DNA of 64,000 nucleotides from contig CP129495.1 of assembly GCA_030584185.1 (NCBI GenBank), forward strand, positions 310,001 to 374,000, written 5' to 3'. The DNA is from Acidimicrobiia bacterium. GTDB taxonomy: Bacteria; Actinomycetota; Acidimicrobiia; Spongiisociales; UBA11373. Positions 7,684-16,000 of the stretch are shown piece by piece. The notes beneath the pieces were generated by a model, which was given only the letters and a program-made list of their open reading frames with translations, was not told the DNA's origin and did no database searches. The position numbers and the translations under genes are program-made. Position 1 is the stretch's first letter. Each line of letters opens with the position of its first letter.

Positions 7684-9360
7684 GTGACCCCCAGCGAGCC
7701 GAACCCCCGGCCCACCACCCCGCTGCTGCACCATCGCGAGGATTTCGCCGGCGCCGAGGAGAGGGTTCTCCGGCGCTTCTTCACCAACACCACCGAGCCG
7801 GTGTTCGCCCTCATCAACCTCCCCGAGGTCGTGAAGGGAGCGCTGTTCGCCCGCTACAGCCGGTCCCCCAAGTCGCTGCGCCGACTCTTCCTCGACGAGT
7901 TCTACGAGGCGCCCGAGGCAGGCGTGGCGGCCATCGCCGAGAGCATCGACGAGGAAGACGCCTCGGTGCGTACGCGGCGCGCCGAGGAGCTGTACGGGCG
8001 GATGTTCACCGACTACGGCGACGACTCCGTGGCGCAGCTCGGTGGCATGCACCTGGCCTGCGAACAGGCCTCCAACGTGTTGACCAAGGTCCTGGAGTGG
8101 GGCCGCCTGGCCGCCTACCTGGAACAGAGCACCCGCTACATGTTCTATGACAAGCACCTGGGTGGCCGCTATCGCTACACGGTCCCACCGGAACTTCTCG
8201 GCCATCCGCTCGAGACCGAGTTCCGACGGGTCATGGACGGCCTGTTCACCACCTACTCGGGACTCACCGAGAGGCTGACCCGCTATTACGAGACCCTGCA
8301 CCCCAAGGCCGATGGCGACTCCGACTTCGTGTACCGGAGCACGATCCGGGCGCGGGTCTGTGACGACCTGCGCGGCCTGCTACCGGCGGCCACCATCTCG
8401 AACGTGGGGATCTACGCCTCGGGGCAGGCATACGAGATGCTGCTGGTCAGGATGAACGCTCACCCGCTCGCCGAGGCGCGCGCCTACGCCGCCATGATGC
8501 TGGCCGAGCTGCGCAAGGTGGCGCCCGCCTTCTTGCGGCGGGTCGACATCCCCGACCGGGGTGGCGACTGGTCGCGATTCCTGGCAGAGACCGCCGCCGG
8601 GGTGGCGAGGTCGGCCGAGGCCGTAATCGACCACGAGCCTCGGAGCCGGCCCGAGGTGGTCCTGGTCGACTGGGATCGGGATGCCGAGAGCAGGGTGGCG
8701 GCGGCCGCCCTGTACTCGGTCACAGATCTCCCCGCCGACGATCTGCGGCGAGCCGTCGACGCAATGGATGAGGCGACGCGAGCAGCGATCGTGGCCGCCT
8801 ATGTGGGGGATCGCCGCAACCGGCGCCACAAGCCTGGCCGCGCCATGGAGGCTCCGACCTACAAGTTCGACATCCTCTGCGACTACGGCATCTTCCGGGA
8901 CCTGCAGCGCCACCGTCTCCTCACCCTGGAGTGGCAGCGACTGGGCACCCTTCACGGGTTCGTCACGCCGGAGTCCGTCATCGACATCGGTGCCCAAGGC
9001 TCCTGGCATGCCGCAATGAAGGAGGCGGGCGATCTGCACCGGCTGCTGGCCGATTCGCTGGGACCCGACACCGCCCAGTACGCCGTTCCCTTCGCCTATC
9101 GGATCCGCTTCTACATGCAGATGAACGCCCGCGAGGCATTCCATCTCATCGAGCTGCGCACTGCCCAAGGTGGCCACCCCGACTATCGGCGGGTGTGTGC
9201 CGAGATGCATCGCCTGATCCGCGACCAGGCCGGGCACCGGCTCATCGCCGACGCCATGAAGTTCGTGGACCACGGAGAGCACAGCCTGGGCCGCCTCGAG
9301 GCGGAGCGGCGCGCAGCGGCTCGCCGCGCCGCCGTCGGAGTCGCCGATCCCGGTGTCTAG
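7684..9360 (+). CDS. Double-domain ThyX-like protein (FAD-dependent thymidylate synthase family)
   Basis: 558 residues, about twice the length of an ordinary ThyX. Two ThyX-like halves are visible. In the first, the place of the RHRxxSxNExSxR signature is taken by WGRLAAYLEQSTRY (about residues 139-152), followed by a ThyX-like block with NAHPLAEARAYAAMMLAEL. In the second half RHR is kept (about 409-411) but continues as LLTLEWQRLG, followed by MNAREAFHLIELR and a Gly-Gly-His in the dUMP-binding region. Classic ThyX makes dTMP from dUMP using FADH2 and methylene-folate; whether this protein still does so is open. The GTG at 7684 fits the promoter. Its stop codon shares CTAG with the convergent gene. 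Confidence 0.82.
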   Translation: MTPSEPNPRPTTPLLHHREDFAGAEERVLRRFFTNTTEPVFALINLPEVVKGALFARYSRSPKSLRRLFLDEFYEAPEAGVAAIAESIDEEDASVRTRRAEELYGRMFTDYGDDSVAQLGGMHLACEQASNVLTKVLEWGRLAAYLEQSTRYMFYDKHLGGRYRYTVPPELLGHPLETEFRRVMDGLFTTYSGLTERLTRYYETLHPKADGDSDFVYRSTIRARVCDDLRGLLPAATISNVGIYASGQAYEMLLVRMNAHPLAEARAYAAMMLAELRKVAPAFLRRVDIPDRGGDWSRFLAETAAGVARSAEAVIDHEPRSRPEVVLVDWDRDAESRVAAAALYSVTDLPADDLRRAVDAMDEATRAAIVAAYVGDRRNRRHKPGRAMEAPTYKFDILCDYGIFRDLQRHRLLTLEWQRLGTLHGFVTPESVIDIGAQGSWHAAMKEAGDLHRLLADSLGPDTAQYAVPFAYRIRFYMQMNAREAFHLIELRTAQGGHPDYRRVCAEMHRLIRDQAGHRLIADAMKFVDHGEHSLGRLEAERRAAARRAAVGVADPGV

Positions 9361-9590
9361 GTGCTCAGCGGTAGCCGCAGCACCAGGTAGCCGCCTTCCA
9401 CCGAGGCCTCGGCATCGGCCACGAGGCTGTAGTCCAGGTAGTCGTCCTGGGCGGCGGCGAGAAAGGCCCGGCGGGCCTCTCCCTCCAGAGGGGGAACTCC
9501 CCGCTCCTTGACGGCAACGGCGCGGCGGCGGAACCGCTCCCGGAACCGATCGACATCGAACTCGGCCAACTCATCCTCCACTCGGGGCAC
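9357..9590 (-). CDS. Hypothetical protein, 77 residues
   Basis: Small acidic/basic protein with no hydrophobic segment: a charged N-terminal helix (VDRFRERFRRRAVAVKERG), a middle DDYLDYSLVADAEA and a C-terminal strand-like GGYLVLRLPL. The GTG at 9590 or the one at 9581 could be the start. It is divergent from the ArsA-like pair, with which it shares a palindromic promoter, and its stop interlocks with the ThyX-like stop. Function unknown. Confidence 0.5.
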   Translation of the reverse strand: MPRVEDELAEFDVDRFRERFRRRAVAVKERGVPPLEGEARRAFLAAAQDDYLDYSLVADAEASVEGGYLVLRLPLST

Positions 9591-9592
9591 CC

Positions 9593-9618
9593 AGGCTAGG
9601 CGCGTATCCGCCTAGCCT
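9593..9618. promoter_or_regulatory. Perfect inverted repeat containing a TAGCCT -10 box on each strand
   Basis: AGGCTAGGCG (9593-9602) and CGCCTAGCCT (9609-9618) are perfect ten-base arms around CGTATC. Each arm ends with TAGCCT read outwards: the plus-strand box at 9613-9618 is six bases before the ArsA-like GTG at 9625; the minus-strand box reads 9598-9593 towards the 77-residue gene. It is probably a bidirectional core promoter and possibly also a protein-binding site. Confidence 0.55.
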
Positions 9619-9624
9619 CGGAAT

Positions 9625-10467
9625 GTGCTCGACCGGCGTCTACTCATCGTCACCGGGAAGGGAGGGACCGGCCGCTCCGCCATCACCGCCGCCATCGCCA
9701 TCGCTGGTGGCCGCCAGGGACGGCGGGTACTCACCCTTGCTGTCGACTCCGGCGTCGGGCTGGCGCACCATCTCGGCAGCGAAGGCATCGGCCCCGATCC
9801 ACAGCGCATCGGTCACGTTGCCGTAGCCAGGGTCGACCCGGCCCGGGCACTCGATCAGTACCTGCGGCTCCGCACCCGGCTGCCCGCCGCGGGGAGCGCC
9901 GCTCGGGTCTTCTCGGCCCTGGCCGACGCCGTGCCCGGCGTGCGCGACACCCTGGTCCTGGGCAAGATCGTCTACGAGGCCACCCGGCCCCACTGGGATC
10001 TTGTGGTGGTGGATGCCGATCCGACCGGGCGCATCCTGTCGCGACTGCGCGCCGGGGCCACGGTACGCCGTCTGGTCTCACGAGGGCCGGTGCGGGAGGA
10101 AGCCGAGTGGTTGGAACGAGTGCTGGCCGACCCCAGCCACACGGCGGCGGTGCTGGTGGCGACTCCTGAGGATCTGCCGGTGCGCGAAGCGAACGAGTTC
10201 CGAGATGCCATCGACACCGAACCGCTGGTCGCCATCGGCGAGGTCGTCGCCAATCGTGTGCTCCCCGATCCAGACTTCACCGCAGCGCAGGCGCGAGCCG
10301 CCACGGGCTCGGCGGGGGCGATGGCGACCCTCCACCTCGGCCTACACCGGTCCCAGCGGGCGCCGCTTCGAGCACTTCGGGCCCGCCGGCATCTGCCCTT
10401 CCTCTTCGGCCTGCACACGCCGGCCGAGGTGGCGGAGAGCCTCGCCGACCTGGTCGAGCAGCCATGA
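9625..10467 (+). CDS. ArsA/Get3-like ATPase, subunit 1 (P-loop Lys replaced by Arg)
   Basis: Cytoplasmic SIMIBI-class ATPase of 280 residues. The deviant Walker A reads GKGGTGRSA (residues 11-19): the signature lysine K12 is kept but the P-loop lysine is Arg17. The switch I Asp is in AVDSGVGL and switch II is DADPTGRIL. It overlaps the second ATPase by four bases (ATGA). The arrangement resembles the mycobacterial Rv3679-Rv3680 pair, anion-transporting/Get3-like ATPases that act as a heteromer. No arsenite pump or CxxC zinc motif is seen, so arsenic resistance is unlikely. Probable leaderless GTG start. Confidence 0.82.
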   Translation: MLDRRLLIVTGKGGTGRSAITAAIAIAGGRQGRRVLTLAVDSGVGLAHHLGSEGIGPDPQRIGHVAVARVDPARALDQYLRLRTRLPAAGSAARVFSALADAVPGVRDTLVLGKIVYEATRPHWDLVVVDADPTGRILSRLRAGATVRRLVSRGPVREEAEWLERVLADPSHTAAVLVATPEDLPVREANEFRDAIDTEPLVAIGEVVANRVLPDPDFTAAQARAATGSAGAMATLHLGLHRSQRAPLRALRARRHLPFLFGLHTPAEVAESLADLVEQP

Positions 10468-11462
10468 CTGCGGTGACCCTGGTCATGGGTGCCGGTGGCG
10501 TCGGCAAGACGACCGTGGCCGCCGGCCTCGCCGCCCTGGCCTCCCGAAGAGGGCGCCAGACCCTGGTGATCACCGTCGATCCTGCACGCCGCCTCGCTGA
10601 CGCACTCGGCGCCCCGGCTGGAGACACACCCACACCCGTCCCCGGAATGCCTCGACTACACGCATCGATGGTGGACGCAGCCGCATCCTGGGAGGCCACC
10701 GTGCGCCAGCATGCAGATCCGGCTACGGCCGAGCGGCTGCTGTCCAACCCCTTCTTTCGCGCCGTTGCCGACCGGTTCCCGGCGGGCCAGTCCTACGCGG
10801 CAGCCGAAGAGGTGACCCGGCACACAGCCTCCGGAGACTTCGAGGTGATCGTCGTCGACACGCCACCCTCCGAGGGCGGCCTCGAGTTCCTCTCCGCACC
10901 CGAGAGCATGCGCAGCCTGGTGGCAGGGCGAGCGCTGCGGCTGCTCACCGGTGCCAGGATCCCCGGACGCCGGCTGTTCTACTCGGTCACTACCCGGCCC
11001 GCCCTCCGCATCGCCGACTCGATCCTCGGCGGACGCCTCCTCGAGGATGTGGCCGAGTTCCTCATCGACCTGAGCACCATCTACGGAGGGGTCGCCCGGC
11101 GCTCCCGAGAGGTGGAAGAGGTTCTGCGTGCGGCCTCTCCCGTGGCGGTGGCCACACCCGAGACCCACGCCGTTCACGAGGTGGAACGCATGCTGGGTCA
11201 CACCGGATGGCCGGTGCCACCCGTCGTGGTGCTCAACAGGATGCTCCCTGCCGACTGGGCGAAGGCCGGAGCCGGCAGCGGACCGCTGGCCATCAACGTG
11301 AGCCGCTGGCGTGCCGAGGCCCGTCGCCACGAGTCCTTGCGTCGCGCCCTGGCGGCCACGACCGGAGCGGAGCCGGCGGTGCTCCCCTGGTTGGCCACTC
11401 CCCCCGATACCCCGGATGCGCTCGCCGACATGATCGAGGCGGCAGGACTGCAGGTGGCCTAG
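10464..11462 (+). CDS. ArsA/Get3-like ATPase, subunit 2 (signature Lys replaced by Ala)
   Basis: 332-residue partner of the preceding ATPase. Walker A is GAGGVGKTT (residues 9-17): the P-loop lysine K15 is present but the Get3/MinD signature lysine is Ala10, the reverse of subunit 1. Switch I is TVDPARRLADALG and switch II is VDTPPSEGG. The C-terminal half carries LNRMLPADW, the family's nucleotide-base region. The complementary losses suggest an obligate heterodimer with one composite ATP site (inference). Translationally coupled through ATGA. Confidence 0.84.
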   Translation: MTAVTLVMGAGGVGKTTVAAGLAALASRRGRQTLVITVDPARRLADALGAPAGDTPTPVPGMPRLHASMVDAAASWEATVRQHADPATAERLLSNPFFRAVADRFPAGQSYAAAEEVTRHTASGDFEVIVVDTPPSEGGLEFLSAPESMRSLVAGRALRLLTGARIPGRRLFYSVTTRPALRIADSILGGRLLEDVAEFLIDLSTIYGGVARRSREVEEVLRAASPVAVATPETHAVHEVERMLGHTGWPVPPVVVLNRMLPADWAKAGAGSGPLAINVSRWRAEARRHESLRRALAATTGAEPAVLPWLATPPDTPDALADMIEAAGLQVA

Positions 11463-11469
11463 TCCGGCT

Positions 11470-14400
11470 TCAGGCGAGAACGGAGTCGGCCCCCAGGAGA
11501 GACCGCAGGTCTGCGTAGAGGGCGGCCCGAGGCTCCACGGTGTGCCCCTCGCCGAGCCGGACGACGGTGACCCCCGAATCGCCCTGTAGATGGGCGTACA
11601 CCGGCACCGTACCGGGGTGGTCGGCGAGGATCACCCGCAGTCTGTGGACGACCTCCGGCGACATCGCCGACGCCCTCATCCGCAACCGCACCGCCTCTTC
11701 CGCCTCCAGGACCGGCTCGGACACCTCGAGGGCGACCAGTTTCACATCGTCGCCCTTCTGGTCGACCCGGGCCTTCACCACCACGACGGCGTCATCACGC
11801 ACCATCGGGCCGCTCTCCACGACCACGCGCGGGAAACACACGACTTCGGCCGACGCCTCCAGATCCTCCAACTGGAAGAAGATCATGGCCTCGCCCGCCT
11901 TGGTGTACCTCCGGGTGATCGAGGTGACGATGCCGCCCACCGTGACCACTGTGCCATCGGCGAGGTCTGCCACCGTGGAGAGCGGGTTGCGGGCGAGGGC
12001 ACGGAGCTTGGACTCGACTCCGAGGAGCGGATGGTCCGACACATAGAGCCCGAGCATCTCCTTCTCGAAGGCGAGCCTGAGCTTCTTGTCCCACTCGACG
12101 TTCGGAATCTCCACCACCCCGCGCTGCACGGCCGACTCGTCGCCTCCAAAGAGGGAGTACTGCCCCATGTCCTCGGCGCGTCGGCGCCCGACCACGGCGT
12201 CGATCATCTGCTCCGCCACCAGGAGCAGGCCCTGGCGGGGCACACCGGTGCTGTCGAACGCCCCCGCCTTTATCAGGGACTCGATGGTGCGCTTGTTCAA
12301 CACGGAGACGTCGACACGATCGATGAACTCCTGGAATGTGGCGAACGGCCCGTTCTTGACGCGCTCCTGGACGATCAGATCCACGACACCCTCGCCGACG
12401 TTTCTCACCGCCGAGAGCCCGAAGGTGATCGCGGCGTCGGCCGCCACGAAGTCGGAGGCGGATGCGTTGACGTCGGGAACCCTCACCGGTATCCCCATCG
12501 TCCGGCACTCGTTCAGGTAGACGGCAGTCCGATCCTTGTCACGCTTCGACGAGGTGAGGAGCGCCGCCATGTACTCGGCCGGATGGTGGGCCTTGAGCCA
12601 GGCCGTCTGGTACGCCACCAGGGCGTAACCGGCGGCGTGGGGCTTGTTGAACCCGTACCCGGCGAAGTGAGAGATCAGATCGAAGAGGCTCTTTCCCAGT
12701 GCGGGCGGATGACCCTTGGCCACACATCCGTCGACGAACTTCTGCTCCTGCTCCGCCATGACCGAAGGGATCTTCTTCCCCATGGCCTTGCGCAGTTGAT
12801 CCGCTTCGGCCATGGAGAAGCCGGCCATCACCTGCGCCGCCTCCATCACCTGCTCCTGGTAGACGATGATGCCGTAGGTCTCGTCGAGGACCGGCTCGAG
12901 GGCGGGATGCGGGTACTCGACCGGAGCCCGACCGTTCTTTCGGTCGGCGTACATGTTGTGGGTACCAGCGCCCAATGGCCCCGGCCGGTAGAGCGAGATC
13001 AGGGCCATGAGGTCCTGGAAACGGTCGGGTCGAAGGCTTCGCATCAGGGTCTTCATCCCGGCGCCCTCGAGCTGGAACACCCCGGTGGCGTCCCCCCGCC
13101 CGAGCATCTCGTAGACCATCGGGTCGTCCAGCGGCACGCCATCGATGTCGAGCCGGGTGCCGGTGTTCTCCTCGACCAGCTCCAGACATCGCTCGATGGT
13201 GGTGAGGTTGCGCAGGCCGAGGAAGTCCATCTTCAGCAGGCCGAGCTTCTCGATGGCGTGCATCTCGAACTGGGTGACGACCTCGGCGTCGTCCCCCTTC
13301 CGCTGGATGGGGACGATCGAGGTGAGCGGCTCCGGCGAGATGACCACGGCGGCGGCGTGGATCGAGTCCTGGCGGCGCAGTCCTTCGAGCCCGCGCGCGG
13401 TGTCGATGATCCGACGCGCATCCGGATCGGCCTGGTAGAGGTCCCGCAGCCCAGAGGCATTGGAGTAGTACTCGCGGACCGCTCCATCGGCTTCGGGGCC
13501 TGGGGGCTGCAGGCACTGGTCCAGCGTGGCGTCGCGCCCCAGTATCGAGGGCGGCATCGCCTTGGCGACACGGTCGCCGAGGGCGTACTGATAGCCGAGG
13601 ACTCGTGCGGAGTCGCGCAGGGCCTGGCGACCCTTGATCGTGGAGAAGGTGATGATCTGGGCCACACGATCGGATCCGTATCGCTCGGAGGCGTAACGGA
13701 TCATCTCTCCCCGATACCGCTCGTCGAAGTCCATGTCGATGTCGGGCATCTCGCGGCGACCCGGATTGAGGAACCGTTCGAAGATCAGGCCGTGCTCCAG
13801 AGGGTCGATCGCCGTGATGCGGAGGCAGTAGGAGACGATGGACCCGCCTGCGGAGCCGCGCGCCGGTCCGGTCCGGATCCCGTTCTCCCTGGCGTGCCGG
13901 ATGAGATCCCAGACGATGAGGAAGTACGCCGGGAACCCCATCTCCTCGATCACCCGGAGCTCGTACTCGATGCGTTGCACCACGACGTCCGAGAGGTCGG
14001 CGCCGTAGCGGGCATGCGCCCCCTCCATCGTCAGGCGCCGCAGCAGCCCGGCCTCGGTCTCGCCCTCGGCGACAGGGAACTGCGGCAGCAGGATCCGGCC
14101 GAACTCCATCTTCACATCGGCGCGCTCCGCCACCAGCAGGGTGTTGTCACACGCGGCCGGGAACTCCTCGTCGGGGAAGAGCGCCCGCATCTGGGCTGCG
14201 GACTTCACGTGATACCCAGAGCCCTGGAAGGCGAACCGCTTCGGATCCGACATCTCCGAGCCGGTCTGAATGCACAGCAGTGCGTCATGGGCCTCGGCTT
14301 CTGACTCGTGCGTGTAGTGGCAGTCGTTGGTGGCGAGCAACGGGATGCCGACCTGGTGCGAGATCGCCAGCAGGTCGGGAAGGACACGCCGTTGTGCCTC

Positions 14401-14982
14401 CACTCCGTGATCCATGATCTCGACGAAGAAGTTCTCGCGGCCGAAGATGTCCTGATACATCCCGGCGACCCGCTTCGCCTCTTCGAAGTCGCGCTCCCCT
14501 CCCCGGTTCCCCTCCTCACCGGAGGCGTCCGGGGCCAGCAGCTGCGGAACGTGACCGCCGAGACATCCCGTGGTGCCGATCAGTCCGGCCGAGTGGCGCG
14601 CCAGCAGTTCGAGGTCCATTCGAGGCTTGTAGTAGAAGCCCTCCAGGTAGGCGGCACTCGCCAGGTGGATCAGGTTGGAGTATCCCTCCTGGGTCACCGC
14701 CAGCAGGGTGATGTGGTACTTGACCTCATCGCGCCGGGAGGGCCGGTCGAACCGGGAGCCCGGGGTGAGGTACCCCTCCATGCCGATGATCGGCTTGATC
14801 CCCGCAGCCACCGCCTGCGAGTAGAAGTCGATCGCTCCGTACAAGACGCCGTGATCGGTGATCGCCACAGCCGGCTGGCCGTCGGCGGCGGCGGCCGACA
14901 CGACGTCTCCCACCCGGGCGGCTCCGTCGAGCATCGAGTACTCGGTGTGGAGGTGGAGGTGGGCGAAGCTGCGATCCGACAC
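11470..14982 (-). CDS. dnaE: DNA polymerase III alpha subunit (replicative)
   Basis: Catalytic subunit of the replicative DNA polymerase, 1170 residues, the normal DnaE1 length. The N-terminal PHP domain starts at HLHTEYSMLDGAARV and its second motif is ITDHGVLYGAIDFY. The palm aspartates lie in RREMPDIDMDFDERYRGE; the fingers include ISLYRPGPLGAGTHNMYADR and YGFNKPHAAGYALVAYQ. A C-terminal OB domain (TVVTVGGIVTSITRRYTK) follows. The GTG at 14982 is chosen because GAGGAG lies just upstream and the PHP domain begins eight codons later. Monocistronic; it ends against the convergent ATPase pair with a seven-base gap. Confidence 0.97.
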   Translation of the reverse strand: MSDRSFAHLHLHTEYSMLDGAARVGDVVSAAAADGQPAVAITDHGVLYGAIDFYSQAVAAGIKPIIGMEGYLTPGSRFDRPSRRDEVKYHITLLAVTQEGYSNLIHLASAAYLEGFYYKPRMDLELLARHSAGLIGTTGCLGGHVPQLLAPDASGEEGNRGGERDFEEAKRVAGMYQDIFGRENFFVEIMDHGVEAQRRVLPDLLAISHQVGIPLLATNDCHYTHESEAEAHDALLCIQTGSEMSDPKRFAFQGSGYHVKSAAQMRALFPDEEFPAACDNTLLVAERADVKMEFGRILLPQFPVAEGETEAGLLRRLTMEGAHARYGADLSDVVVQRIEYELRVIEEMGFPAYFLIVWDLIRHARENGIRTGPARGSAGGSIVSYCLRITAIDPLEHGLIFERFLNPGRREMPDIDMDFDERYRGEMIRYASERYGSDRVAQIITFSTIKGRQALRDSARVLGYQYALGDRVAKAMPPSILGRDATLDQCLQPPGPEADGAVREYYSNASGLRDLYQADPDARRIIDTARGLEGLRRQDSIHAAAVVISPEPLTSIVPIQRKGDDAEVVTQFEMHAIEKLGLLKMDFLGLRNLTTIERCLELVEENTGTRLDIDGVPLDDPMVYEMLGRGDATGVFQLEGAGMKTLMRSLRPDRFQDLMALISLYRPGPLGAGTHNMYADRKNGRAPVEYPHPALEPVLDETYGIIVYQEQVMEAAQVMAGFSMAEADQLRKAMGKKIPSVMAEQEQKFVDGCVAKGHPPALGKSLFDLISHFAGYGFNKPHAAGYALVAYQTAWLKAHHPAEYMAALLTSSKRDKDRTAVYLNECRTMGIPVRVPDVNASASDFVAADAAITFGLSAVRNVGEGVVDLIVQERVKNGPFATFQEFIDRVDVSVLNKRTIESLIKAGAFDSTGVPRQGLLLVAEQMIDAVVGRRRAEDMGQYSLFGGDESAVQRGVVEIPNVEWDKKLRLAFEKEMLGLYVSDHPLLGVESKLRALARNPLSTVADLADGTVVTVGGIVTSITRRYTKAGEAMIFFQLEDLEASAEVVCFPRVVVESGPMVRDDAVVVVKARVDQKGDDVKLVALEVSEPVLEAEEAVRLRMRASAMSPEVVHRLRVILADHPGTVPVYAHLQGDSGVTVVRLGEGHTVEPRAALYADLRSLLGADSVLA

Positions 14983-15019
14983 GGGCTCCTCGAAGTGAAT
15001 TACAGGCGTGTGAGTGGCG

Positions 15020-15025
15020 ACGATA
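15020..15025 (-). promoter_or_regulatory. Possible -10 element TATCGT for dnaE
   Basis: On the minus strand TATCGT lies about 37 bases before the dnaE GTG, giving a short leader that contains the GAGGAG ribosome-binding site. No clear -35. Confidence 0.3.
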
Positions 15026-15067
15026 CCAGCAGGCCACCTGCCCGCGAGGAGGCGCCGGGGGCGGTCG

Positions 15068-15073
15068 TAGACT
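15068..15073 (+). promoter_or_regulatory. Possible -10 element TAGACT for the DUF2090-pfkA unit
   Basis: TAGACT lies 23 bases before the ATG at 15097; the short leader carries GGGAG five bases before the start. Confidence 0.35.
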
Positions 15074-15096
15074 CGGCTCCAGCTATCGGGAGCAAC

Positions 15097-15996
15097 ATGG
15101 GACCAGGGTACGACGGAAGCCTGTTCATCCTCGCCTTCGACCATCGCGGAAGCTTCAAGTCCAAGATGTTCGGGATCTCGAACGAGACCGACGACGACCG
15201 ACGACGGCTCCAGGCGGCCAAGCGGCTGGTGTGGCAAGGGTTCCTCGCCGCCGCCGACATCGGACTGCCAGAAGGGGCCGGCATCCTCGTCGACGAGGAG
15301 ATGGGGGCCCCGGTCGCCAGGGAAGCGAAGGAGCGCGGGGTCATCCTCAGCATGCCCGTGGAGATGTCAGGTCAGGACGTCTTCGACTTCGAGTACGGCG
15401 ACGATTTCGACACCCACATCGAGGCCTTCGGTCCCGACTTCTCCAAGGTGCTCGTGCGGTGGAATCCGGACGACCCGGCCGAAACCCGCGACCTGCAGGG
15501 TGAGCGTCTGGCTCGGCTCGGACGCTGGCTCGCTTCGACGGGCCGACGTTTCCTGTTCGAGCTCCTGGTGCCGGCATCCGCCGGGCAGCTTGCAGCGGTC
15601 GGCGGTGATCAGGGCCGGTACGACACCGAGATTCGCCCCGGCCTCATGCTGGAGACGATCGCCGACATCCGGGAACGGGGCATCGAGCCAGACGTGTGGA
15701 AGATCGAAGGCATCGACGACCAGGACGACTGTCGGCGTGTGGCCGAACTGATCACGGCGGACGGAAGGGATCGGGTGATGGCGGTGGTCCTGGGGCGCGG
15801 TGCCGACGACCAGCGCGTGGAGCACTGGCTTCGCGCCGGCGCTCCGGTACCGGGGTACGCCGGGTTCGCCATCGGACGCTCGATATGGTGGGATGCGGTC
15901 GCGGCCTGGCGCGATGGCGAGGCGTCCGAATCCGAAGCGGCGGAGACCATCGCCTCCCAGTACCTGAGGTTCATCACCGTCTACCTGCAGGCTTGA
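15097..15996 (+). CDS. DUF2090 / IolC-C-like aldolase-fold protein
   Basis: 299 residues resembling the DUF2090 domain fused to the kinase in some IolC proteins and the LacD-like class I aldolases, which form a TIM barrel. Visible hallmarks are FILAFDHRGSF at the start, an acidic ILVDEEMGAPVA segment, RFLFELLVPA, and PDVWKIEG. In the last, Lys202 sits where class I aldolases of this group have the Schiff-base lysine. The chain ends FITVYLQA. A GGGAG ribosome site precedes the ATG. It is followed after four bases by phosphofructokinase, so a sugar-phosphate cleavage role is likely (inference). Exact substrate unknown. Confidence 0.75.
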   Translation: MGPGYDGSLFILAFDHRGSFKSKMFGISNETDDDRRRLQAAKRLVWQGFLAAADIGLPEGAGILVDEEMGAPVAREAKERGVILSMPVEMSGQDVFDFEYGDDFDTHIEAFGPDFSKVLVRWNPDDPAETRDLQGERLARLGRWLASTGRRFLFELLVPASAGQLAAVGGDQGRYDTEIRPGLMLETIADIRERGIEPDVWKIEGIDDQDDCRRVAELITADGRDRVMAVVLGRGADDQRVEHWLRAGAPVPGYAGFAIGRSIWWDAVAAWRDGEASESEAAETIASQYLRFITVYLQA

Positions 15997-16000
15997 AGCC

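Noticed and set aside
9625-11462. Arsenic resistance operon
   Set aside because: No arsB, arsD or arsR gene and no metal-binding cysteines in the ATPases.
11590-14304. A 904-codon open frame on the plus strand
   Set aside because: It is the antisense of dnaE, which has every polymerase motif; long antisense frames are expected at this G+C content, and the translation shows no domain.
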